Below the pieces are notes generated by a model. It saw nothing but the letters and a program-made list of their open reading frames with translations. It ran no database searches and was not told the DNA's origin. From Flavobacteriales bacterium (GTDB lineage Bacteria; Bacteroidota; Bacteroidia; Flavobacteriales_F; PHOS-HE28): a DNA stretch of 11,715 bases. Shown in pieces: positions 6,327-11,715 of the stretch. Both the position numbers and the translations under genes were made by a program. Numbering within the stretch: the first letter of the stretch is position 1; every line of letters starts with the position of its first letter. The DNA lies in NCBI GenBank assembly GCA_016704485.1, contig JADJAA010000007.1, positions 1 through 11,715 on the forward strand, in the 5' to 3' direction.

Positions 6327-7235
6327 ATGGCGACCGACTATTACAAGACACTTGGTGTTGAACGCAACGCCACCACGGAACAGATCAAGGCCGCGTTCAG
6401 GAAGCTGGCGCGCAAGCACCATCCGGACCTGAACCCGAACGACGAGAAAGCAAAGCAGTCCTTCCAAGCGATCAATGAAGCGAACGAGGTGCTGAGCGAT
6501 CCGGAAAGTCGTAAGAAGTACGACAAATACGGGGAGCAATGGAAGCACGCAGACCAGTTCGAGGCCGCTGAAAAGCAACGTGGTTCGCAACAAGCGCAAG
6601 GTGGCTTTGGTGGTGGTGATCCCTATGGCGGTGGCGGCTACGGTGGTGCCAGCGAGGCGGACTTCGCGGACATGTTCGGTGGTATGTTCGGTGGGCGCGG
6701 CGGCAGGCAAGTGAAATTCCGTGGCCCGGACTACCAAGCGGAATCGCGCTTGGACCTGCGGGGCGCGTACAAAACGCACAAGCAGACCTTGAATGTGAAC
6801 GGTAAACAGATCCGCATTACGGTGCCAGCCGGTGTGGAAGATGGCCAAACGATCAAGATCGGTGGGCATGGTGGTCCGGGCGCGAATGGTGGACCACACG
6901 GCGATCTGTACATCACCTTCCGGATCGAACCGGACCCCAAGTTCCAACGCGTGGGCAAGGACTTGTACATCACTGAGACGGTCGATCTTACCACTGCCCT
7001 GTTGGGAGGCACATTGACCTTGGACACCTTGGATGGTGCAGTGAAATTGAACGTGGCACCGGAAACGCAGAACAATACGAAAGTGAAATTGAAAGGCAAG
7101 GGTTTCCCCGTGTACAAGAAGGAAGGTGAATTCGGGGACCTCTACGTAACCTATACCGTTGAACTCCCTAAGAACCTGACGGAACGTGAGAAGGAGCTGA
7201 TCAAGGAACTGGCCGAACTAAGGAACAACCCGTGA
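6327..7235 (+). CDS. cbpA: DnaJ-family co-chaperone, CbpA-like
   Basis: This is a cytoplasmic J-domain co-chaperone that delivers substrates to DnaK and stimulates its ATPase. The J domain covers residues 1-70 and has the essential HPD tripeptide at 32-34. A Gly/Phe-rich linker follows (about 90-130, with repeated GGGG and MFGGMFGG), and then the two beta-sandwich C-terminal substrate-binding domains (about 135-295, with IRITVPAGVEDGQTIKI, GDLYITFRIEPDPKFQR and TKVKLKGKGFP). The zinc-finger repeats of classical DnaJ are absent, and the 302-residue length matches CbpA (about 306). The gene is followed after three bases by cbpM, its specific partner, which confirms the CbpA assignment. The start is supported by the promoter seven bases upstream and by the duplicated 5' fragment at 3224. 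The frame is intact. Confidence 0.93.
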   Translation: MATDYYKTLGVERNATTEQIKAAFRKLARKHHPDLNPNDEKAKQSFQAINEANEVLSDPESRKKYDKYGEQWKHADQFEAAEKQRGSQQAQGGFGGGDPYGGGGYGGASEADFADMFGGMFGGRGGRQVKFRGPDYQAESRLDLRGAYKTHKQTLNVNGKQIRITVPAGVEDGQTIKIGGHGGPGANGGPHGDLYITFRIEPDPKFQRVGKDLYITETVDLTTALLGGTLTLDTLDGAVKLNVAPETQNNTKVKLKGKGFPVYKKEGEFGDLYVTYTVELPKNLTEREKELIKELAELRNNP

Positions 7236-7238
7236 GCC

Positions 7239-7529
7239 ATGGAGAACGAAGAACTCATCGCAATGGAGGTGTACTGCGACCATGAGGGCGTGGAGGTCTC
7301 CTTCGTGGAAGCGTTGCACGATCGTGGTCTGATCCGGATAACCACGGTGAAGGAGCAACGGTTCATTGACCCGGAGCATCTGTCGCGGGTAGAGAAACTG
7401 GCCCGGATGCACTATGACCTGGACATCAACTTGGAAGGGATCGAAGCGATCAGCCATTTGTTGGAACGCATGGAAGCCTTGCAACAGGACATGCGCAGTT
7501 TGAGCGAGCGGCTGCGGTTGTACGAGTAG
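7239..7529 (+). CDS. cbpM: CbpM-like chaperone modulator
   Basis: The 96-residue protein has an N-terminal MerR-like winged-helix fold (VSFVEALHDRGLIRI, then FIDPEHLSRVEKLARMHYDL) and a C-terminal amphipathic helix likely to form a coiled coil (ISHLLERMEALQQDMRSL). This is the pattern of CbpM-type modulators, which in E. coli bind the J domain of CbpA and inhibit both its DNA-binding and co-chaperone activity. It begins three bases after the dnaJ stop and has no promoter of its own, so the two are co-transcribed. Length and spacing are typical of the family. The frame is intact and ends at TAG 7527-7529. Confidence 0.87.
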   Translation: MENEELIAMEVYCDHEGVEVSFVEALHDRGLIRITTVKEQRFIDPEHLSRVEKLARMHYDLDINLEGIEAISHLLERMEALQQDMRSLSERLRLYE

Positions 7530-7599
7530 TGCTGCAAGACCGTGCATCCACATTCGGTCCTTCGTATTCCGCGTTCCGTCGATCCAGAACCGTTATTTC

Positions 7600-7607
7600 T
7601 ATTTTTG
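7600..7607 (+). promoter_or_regulatory. -7 promoter element TATTTTTG
   Basis: TATTTTTG matches TAnnTTTG and is 17 nt before the ATG at 7625 of the secreted T9SS protein. The leader would be about ten bases. No clear -33 element is present. Confidence 0.45.
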
Positions 7608-7624
7608 GGACAAACAAACAACCC

Positions 7625-8481
7625 ATGGAAACACGATACACCCGCCTTCTCCTACCAGTGGCCCTTTCATTTTCTATGGGCGTTCAAGCCCAGCAAGTGC
7701 AGAAATGCTGTGGCACATCGAACAGTACCTTCCTACTGGGCAACATGACGTATGCACCGCATACGCAGAGCCTCTATTCTCCTGCGGATCTGGAGAACGA
7801 GGAGGACGGTTTGATCACCGACCTCTACTTCCGGTATGGAAATACAGGACAAGCGCTCGGCAACACCTTGGGTGGTCTTTTGATCCGCTTGGGACAAACC
7901 AATGCAACCTCATACGCGAGCGCTACATTCCTGACCGATCTGGATACAGCGCTGTACACAACGGAATTCACCATTCCTCCGGGGCAATCGGGTGAGTGGT
8001 TCAGTATTCCATTGCAGGTTCCATTCCAGTACAATGCCAACCAGACCTTGGTCATGGATATTTGGTTCACCAGTTCCACTACGTTGAATTTTGGGACCTT
8101 TTCGACCGCGAACAATGATCAGAAACTGTATGCACTGACCTTGGACGCCACGACCGGTTCGTTGTCCTCCTCCGGCTGGCAGGACATGGGATTCGATCTG
8201 GACCCGATCGCCGGGATCAGCGAACAAAAGGTTGATGGTCTACAGCTGGTACCACTTCCAGGAGACCAACAACTGCGCGTGCTCCGAAATACGGATGACC
8301 TTGGAAAAGCGGACCTCTTCCTTCTGGATGCAAGTGGAAGGCAACTAACCAACCACACATTCACACAAGGCACGCGTAGCATAACGCTCAACCTTGGGGA
8401 AATGGCAACAGGATCTACATCGTCCAACTGGTCAACAGCAACGGTACTGTGTACACAAGTCGGTTCCACAAAGCGAACTGA
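7625..8481 (+). CDS. Secreted protein with T9SS C-terminal domain, frameshifted near the end
   Basis: The start at ATG 7625 gives a clear signal peptide (METRYTRLLLPVALSFSMGV, cleavage likely after VQA). The mature part is a beta-rich domain with segments such as LYSPADLENEEDGLITDLYF and SGEWFSIPLQVPFQYNANQT, typical of Bacteroidota surface proteins; I recognise no enzyme. The C-terminal end is a T9SS sorting domain beginning about LQLVPLPGDQQLRVLRNTDD. The sequenced frame derails at GGATC (8411-8415). With one A restored it reads ATGIYIVQLVNSNGTVYTSR and ends FHKAN at TGA 8479-8481, the expected last strand of the sorting domain; without it the protein runs into unrelated sequence to 8545. 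I infer a one-base loss. The upstream in-frame extension to 7529 is not coding. Confidence 0.77.
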
Positions 8482-8507
8482 GCCTTGCGATCGCCTCGTT
8501 CCGATCC

Positions 8508-8612
8508 ATGAAAGCCACGCTCGTCATTATCGACATCAAGGTTGAAGACTGCAGAGGACGCGGTTTCACGTACGTGGACCGGGAGGGTAACCGGTGGGGC
8601 ATTGGCTCGTAA
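8508..8612 (+). CDS. Possible small protein, 34 aa
   Basis: A short ATG-to-TAA frame lies between the T9SS gene and the Gre factor. It reads MKATLVIIDIKVED followed by CRGRGFTYVDREGNRWGIGS, which looks like alternating beta-strands with protein-like composition. It is separated by 26 nt from the preceding stop and 29 nt from the next start. It could be a real small ORF, the remnant of a larger gene, or chance. No family recognised. Confidence 0.3.
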   Translation: MKATLVIIDIKVEDCRGRGFTYVDREGNRWGIGS

Positions 8613-8641
8613 GACCTTTGGAAGAACACCACACAAGGAAC

Positions 8642-9124
8642 ATGAGCAGGGGCTTCGTGAAGGAGGACGACCAAGAGGAAGCACCCTTCATTCCGCCTCG
8701 CGCCGCATTGTCCGATGGTGTAACGAATTACGTTACACCAAGAGGCTTGCAGTTACTGCGTGATGAGCGTGAAGCGTTGGAACAAGAACGCTCTGTGATC
8801 ATCGGCAATGATGATGAGCGTCGCAGGCAGCAAGCAGTGATCAACGGTAAACTGGAGCTGCTGAATGAACGCATCGTGACCGCGCGTGTGGTAGAGCCCG
8901 CGAACGATGGACAACAGGAAGTTCGGTTCGGTAGCACGGTAGCTTTTGAACACCAAATTGGGCCACAGAAGGGCAAGCGCTTCACGTTCACGTTGGTCGG
9001 TGTGGATGAAGCATCGGTAAAAGAAGGGCGCGTCGCCTTCACTGCACCGATCGCTCGGGCGTTGATGGGAAAACGGATCGGAGAGATCGCCATGTTCCCA
9101 TTGGGTGAATTGCGCAAGAGCTGA
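8642..9124 (+). CDS. GreA/GreB-family transcription elongation factor
   Basis: The ATG at 8642 gives MSRGFVKEDDQEEAPFIPPR, the characteristic N-terminus of a GreB-like subfamily; the longer in-frame extension to 8594 lacks this logic. The 160-residue protein has an N-terminal coiled-coil hairpin (about residues 30-85, with acidic tip candidates D57, D58 and E59) and a C-terminal FKBP-like domain (about 90-160: VRFGSTVAFEH, RFTFTLVGVDEA, ISPIA-like FTAPIARALMGKRIGEIAMF). Gre factors insert the hairpin into the RNA polymerase secondary channel and stimulate transcript cleavage in backtracked complexes. The tip here differs from the D-x-x-E of canonical GreA, so cleavage activity is less certain. 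A near-promoter GACCTTTG lies at 8613-8620. The frame is intact, and the S4 gene follows on the same strand after 32 nt. Confidence 0.88.
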   Translation: MSRGFVKEDDQEEAPFIPPRAALSDGVTNYVTPRGLQLLRDEREALEQERSVIIGNDDERRRQQAVINGKLELLNERIVTARVVEPANDGQQEVRFGSTVAFEHQIGPQKGKRFTFTLVGVDEASVKEGRVAFTAPIARALMGKRIGEIAMFPLGELRKS

Positions 9125-9156
9125 AGATCATTGAGGTCAACTGAAGAGCGAACGAA

Positions 9157-9381
9157 ATGGAACAGATCACCATTCAACTACGGGGCGAGTACATTGAATT
9201 GAACCAATTGCTGAAACTGGCCGGGGCCTGCAACAGCGGCGGTGAAGGGAAAGATGTTGGTGGCCGAGGGATCGTGAAGGTCAACGGCGCCGTGGAGCTG
9301 CGCAAGACCTATAAAGTGCGAGCAGGAGAAACCGTGACCCTGGAAGATCTGGAGATCAAGGTAGTGGCACCTGATCAGTGA
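9157..9381 (+). CDS. YbcJ-like S4 RNA-binding protein
   Basis: This is a 74-residue single-domain S4 protein related to E. coli YbcJ, thought to bind structured RNA, perhaps ribosomal. The order of motifs is clear: EYIELNQLLKLAGACNSGGE, then VKVNGAVELRKTYKVRAGETV, then EIKVVAP. The middle is odd: where the family has a hydrophobic helix ending AEG, this sequence reads KDVGGRG. Removing one A from 9250-9252 and adding one G at 9268-9270 gives KMLVAEGIVKVNG, the expected family sequence. The two indels compensate, so the frame stays open, but the six or seven residues between them are probably wrong or mutated. The gene lies 32 nt after gre and its 3' end overlaps the convergent protease gene. 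Confidence 0.83.
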   Translation: MEQITIQLRGEYIELNQLLKLAGACNSGGEGKDVGGRGIVKVNGAVELRKTYKVRAGETVTLEDLEIKVVAPDQ

Positions 9382-10373
9382 TCCCGACGTTGCGCGTTGC
9401 TGCCACGAACAGGTTCCGCCGGTAATTGCCATCGATCAACAACACAGCGAGCACCAGGACTGCTATTGCGATAAAGCCCGCCACCCCTGCGGGCGAAGCC
9501 ACCAATACGGATCCGCCCCAGGCGACAAGGCCATTGCACCGGCGCTTCCGTTGATCAGTCCATGGAGAACGGCTGCACCCCATACACTGTTGGTCCGTGT
9601 TCGGCACCAATCGAATAGGAAGGCCAGGAGCACACAGAATACGACCATCAACCCGATCCCAGCGATCGGATGGCCGGGGTAATTATGGCCCATGGCAATA
9701 AGCGGTGCGTGCCATAAACCCCAAAAGAAGCCGGTGAGCAGGATACGTTCCATAGCTGGCCATTGTGCGGTTGCATTGTACAGGTAGCCACGCCAACCGA
9801 GTTCCTCACCCAACATGAAAGGCAAATTCACTGTGAATGCCGCGAACAAAGCACTCAACAACGTAACCGCGAGGATGGCACCACCGGGCAACTTCGCCAG
9901 CGCAATGGAAACGCTGCTCCCTTCACCAACCACACCCTTCGCCGCCATCAGTTCAGCTACGGATGTCGCGAAACGGTCACCGGTCACCGCGACATGTCCG
10001 AATGATCCAATACCGAATTGGTTTCCGAATACATGCACAACCAACATGGTAAGCGGAACGATGCACAACCCGACCGCGCACGTCCACACCAGATATTTCC
10101 AACGCATCAAGTTCAAGTGCAGTCCGAGTTCTTGCCATGGCCGCCCCTCGATCTTTCGATGCTGCACAACCGCAGCCAACGCGGGGCCGAGCATGCATAG
10201 TGCTGCCATCCCAACATAGGAAGTCCACTTGCTGCGTTGATGCCGAACAAGGCTCCGATCCCGGCAACACCTCACGTGAGGCCGAATACGATCAAAAGGA
10301 ATGAAGCGATCCTCGTTCTTGTCTTGCATGCCCCGGAACTTATGAATTCGCCGTTCTGGTTGAAAAACTTCAT
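9356..10373 (-). CDS. CPBP family intramembrane glutamic protease (reconstructed across three lesions)
   Basis: This is a multi-pass membrane protease of the CPBP (CAAX protease and bacteriocin-processing) family. The family signature is complete: EELGWRGYLY (EExxxR), FFWGLWHAP (motif 2, with Trp in place of the first Phe) and VLHGLINGS (HxxxN). The longest open stretch is 9463-10329, but both ends are wrong there. The natural start is ATG 10373 (MKFFNQNGEF). Its frame meets an in-frame TGA at 10272-10274 where the family usually has Trp (FGLT-W-GVAG), then needs one extra base at 10221-10222 to read INAASGLSYVGMAALCML. Near 9504-9505 another lost base hides the last helix (ASPAGVAGFIAIAVLVLAVL); restoring it extends the gene to TGA at 9356-9358. 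It is convergent with the S4 gene and divergent from the GNAT. Family roles include prenyl-protein processing and bacteriocin immunity; the role here is unknown. Confidence 0.8.
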
Positions 10374-10428
10374 AACGTGAGTTCTGATGAATGGACCGGA
10401 GCTGATCTGCGCTACCGTGCTTTGCACT

Positions 10429-10972
10429 ATGCTCACGCTCAATTTTTCACCCTTCCCAAAGATCGTAACAGAACGATTGATACTCCGCGAGATCGACATG
10501 GGCGATGTTGATGCCCTGTTCGACATACGATCGGACGAACGCGTTATGCGCTATATCGGAAGGTCGAAAGCAAAGGAGAAGAGCGATAGCATTGAATTGA
10601 TCGAAAGGATTATCAGAGACCTGAAAGAGAACACTTCGATCTCTTGGGCCACGTTGAAGGACGCATCCCAAGTCGACGTAAGGCACAATCCTCACTATGA
10701 TCAAACTGAAACACCATCCCGGCGAAGTGGGTTACGCCTTGCATCCCGACCATTCGTGTAAGGGTCTCGTTGAGCGAAGTTAATTGAATGCGGTGACCGA
10801 CATCGGGTTCCAGCAATTCGGTTTCCATAGCATTGAAGGGCATCGGAACCGCGCAACCATTCTTCGAACCGGTTGTTACAACGATGCGGTTTCATCCGAG
10901 AAGGGTTGTTCAAGGAGAATTATCTCTGGAATTGTAATTCTTGGATAATGGGTTCCATTCCAAGTTGGTTGA
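10429..10972 (+). pseudogene. RimJ/RimL-type GNAT acetyltransferase, multiply frameshifted
   Basis: The frame from ATG 10429 begins with the classic N-terminus of this group, IVTERLILREIDMGDVDALF, followed by RVMRYIGRSKAKEK. It then breaks repeatedly. Other frames contain the expected continuation in the right order: GTILTMIKLK (from about 10683), EVGYALHPDHSCKGLV (acetyl-CoA binding loop), LNAVTDIGFQQFGFHSIEG (10785-10841), NRLLQRCGFIREGLFKENYL and FLDNGFHSKLV. Lesions can be placed near 10680, 10770-10784, 10845-10855 and 10936-10940. All parts of one protein are present, so this is a single gene damaged by at least four small indels, real or from sequencing. The 3' end is approximate and lies just before a hairpin terminator. 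Such enzymes acetylate protein N-termini or small amines; the substrate is unknown. Confidence 0.75.
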
Positions 10973-10980
10973 AAAACAAC

Positions 10981-11010
10981 GATCCCGGCCGAGGCCGGGA
11001 CCATTTTCAT
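10981..11010. terminator. Hairpin terminator between convergent genes
   Basis: TCCCGGCC (10983-10990) and GGCCGGGA (10993-11000) form a GC-rich stem with a very small loop. An A-rich stretch (GAAAAAC) lies on the left and ATTTTC on the right, so it can serve both directions. It sits between the 3' ends of the GNAT and the LTxxQ protein gene. Confidence 0.6.
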
Positions 11011-11071
11011 CGTTCGGAGCGGAACAAGGGCAATACTTAGGGGTAGTTCGAAGAACCCTTAGTTCTTCATC

Positions 11072-11443
11072 TCACCTCCATCCGACTTCATATCTCGACC
11101 CCCGGTTTATCGCCATGTTATTCAGTGCCACCGTGCCGTACTTCGTATACTGGTCCGGAGTTAGAAATGGCCTTCAACTCGGTTTCATAAGCTTACCCAT
11201 TGAAGCCAAGCACATAGCGTCATCTTTTGGCCGCCATTTTGTCCTTTTTACAGGCAGTCTGAACGTCCTTCACTTTCGCGACCTGCTCTGCAGTAAGTCC
11301 CAAGGCTGTCCAAGTGTCATCGCCAGCCATCAAGCATTCGTGCTTTTGGTCATGCGCTGGTTTATCACTTTTCGCTTTCAGGTCTTGGGCCTGCGCGGGC
11401 GTCACCACAAAGCGAGGCATAAAGGTCAGCGATTCATCTTCAT
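11072..11443 (-). pseudogene. Small secreted LTxxQ/Spy-like protein, multiply frameshifted
   Basis: The start at ATG 11443 reads MKMNR and then a stop. One base added near 11429 continues as LTFMPRFVVTPAQAQDLKAK, a signal-peptide-like leader with likely cleavage after AQA. The main open part (11220-11420) contains CLMAGDDTW, LGLTAEQVAKVKDVQTACKK and the start of a helix. Further segments follow in other frames: DDAMCLASMGK (after one A is removed from the run at 11225-11228), ETELKAILTPDQYTKYG and VALNNMA, up to TGA at 11072-11074. Two LTxxQ motifs (LTAEQ and LTPDQ) on a Cys-containing helical protein place it near the Spy/CpxP-like periplasmic proteins, which act as chaperones or metal-stress sensors. 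At least four indels interrupt it within 370 bp. Plus-strand frames across this region are shadows. Confidence 0.62.
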
Positions 11444-11546
11444 TGCTTTAGGTTTTATGGTTATGCAGTTGGTCTTTGCAGATCGAAGGCCGATTTTCTT
11501 ATACGCATCTATATGCAAAAATGGGCCTTGTCCATTTCGACAAAAA

Positions 11547-11715
11547 CTAGATACCGAATGACGGATATTTCTGTGGATTAACGCCCCGATCATGGGCATA
11601 CTGCGCTGATGGATCTTCCCACATGCTCCAAACCTGCGTGATACGGGCTTCCGCATCGCTGATCCCAATAAGGTGCATATATCTGCCGATCATTGGTTCA
11701 GCAATGATATCTTTC
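11547..11715 (-). CDS. 3' end of an unknown minus-strand gene (partial)
   Basis: A frame open from the right edge of the window ends at TAG 11547-11549. The visible C-terminal 55 residues include PMIGRYMHLIGISDAEARI and WSMWEDPSAQYAHDRGVNPQ, ending KYPSFGI. The composition is protein-like (many different residue types, amphipathic helix SDAEARITQVW), and the other frames here are less convincing. The stop lies about 100 bp upstream of the LTxxQ gene on the same strand, so the two could be co-transcribed. I do not recognise the family from this fragment. Confidence 0.5.
   Translation of the reverse strand, partial: KDIIAEPMIGRYMHLIGISDAEARITQVWSMWEDPSAQYAHDRGVNPQKYPSFGI

Noticed and set aside
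6195..6947. Long minus-strand frame (250 aa) across dnaJ
   Set aside because: It lies antisense to a perfectly conserved J-domain gene, has Arg/Thr-rich low-complexity composition, and arises from the codon bias and Gly-rich linker of dnaJ.
10941..11561. Plus-strand frame of 206 aa
   Set aside because: Its first residues are the tail of the GNAT, it passes through the terminator hairpin, and the rest is antisense to the LTxxQ protein gene.
11426..11668. Minus-strand frame of 80 aa at the right end
   Set aside because: The alternative frame open from the window edge to 11547 is more protein-like; this one spans the intergenic gap and ends in the start of the LTxxQ gene.

Overview
The window looks like a chromosomal segment of a Bacteroidota bacterium, probably Flavobacteriales-like. 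Two secreted proteins end in type IX secretion (T9SS) sorting domains, several genes are preceded by the Bacteroidota -7 promoter motif TAnnTTTG, Shine-Dalgarno sequences are generally absent, and the housekeeping genes (CbpA-type DnaJ with CbpM, Gre factor, YbcJ-like S4 protein) are of the usual kind. No rRNA, tRNA, CRISPR array or transposase was recognised.

Region 1 (1 to about 2458) is the most unusual part. It is a head-to-tail series of small, mostly AT-rich plus-strand genes of unknown function, separated by GC-rich imperfect palindromes that resemble integron attC sites. In three units the sequence just after the recombination-type GTT is the reverse complement of the sequence just before the next palindrome, as expected for an integron cassette. 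No integrase lies in the window, so this is best described as a CALIN-like cassette cluster or the distal part of a sedentary integron. It includes a collapsed site and a gene-free unit.

Region 2 (2488-6296) holds a small membrane protein, two copies of a SnoaL/NTF2-like gene, a minus-strand delta-60-repeat propeller with a T9SS domain, and a four-cysteine membrane protein. The first SnoaL copy is followed by a fragment carrying the dnaJ promoter and its first codons. Together these show a segmental duplication in which [SnoaL ... dnaJ 5' end] occurs twice.

Region 3 (6312-9381) has dnaJ (cbpA-like) and cbpM as a tight operon, then a T9SS-exported protein, a small ORF, a GreA/GreB-family elongation factor and a small S4 RNA-binding protein. 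Region 4 (9356-11715) has a CPBP intramembrane protease (minus), a RimJ-type GNAT (plus), a hairpin terminator, a small LTxxQ/Spy-like secreted protein (minus) and the 3' end of an unknown minus-strand gene.

Many genes carry single-base frame lesions, often in short homopolymers, and these become dense after about 8400. Long-read indel errors or a low-coverage contig end explain this better than gene-by-gene decay. Coordinates of lesion-bearing genes are therefore given for the reconstructed reading, not for one open frame.
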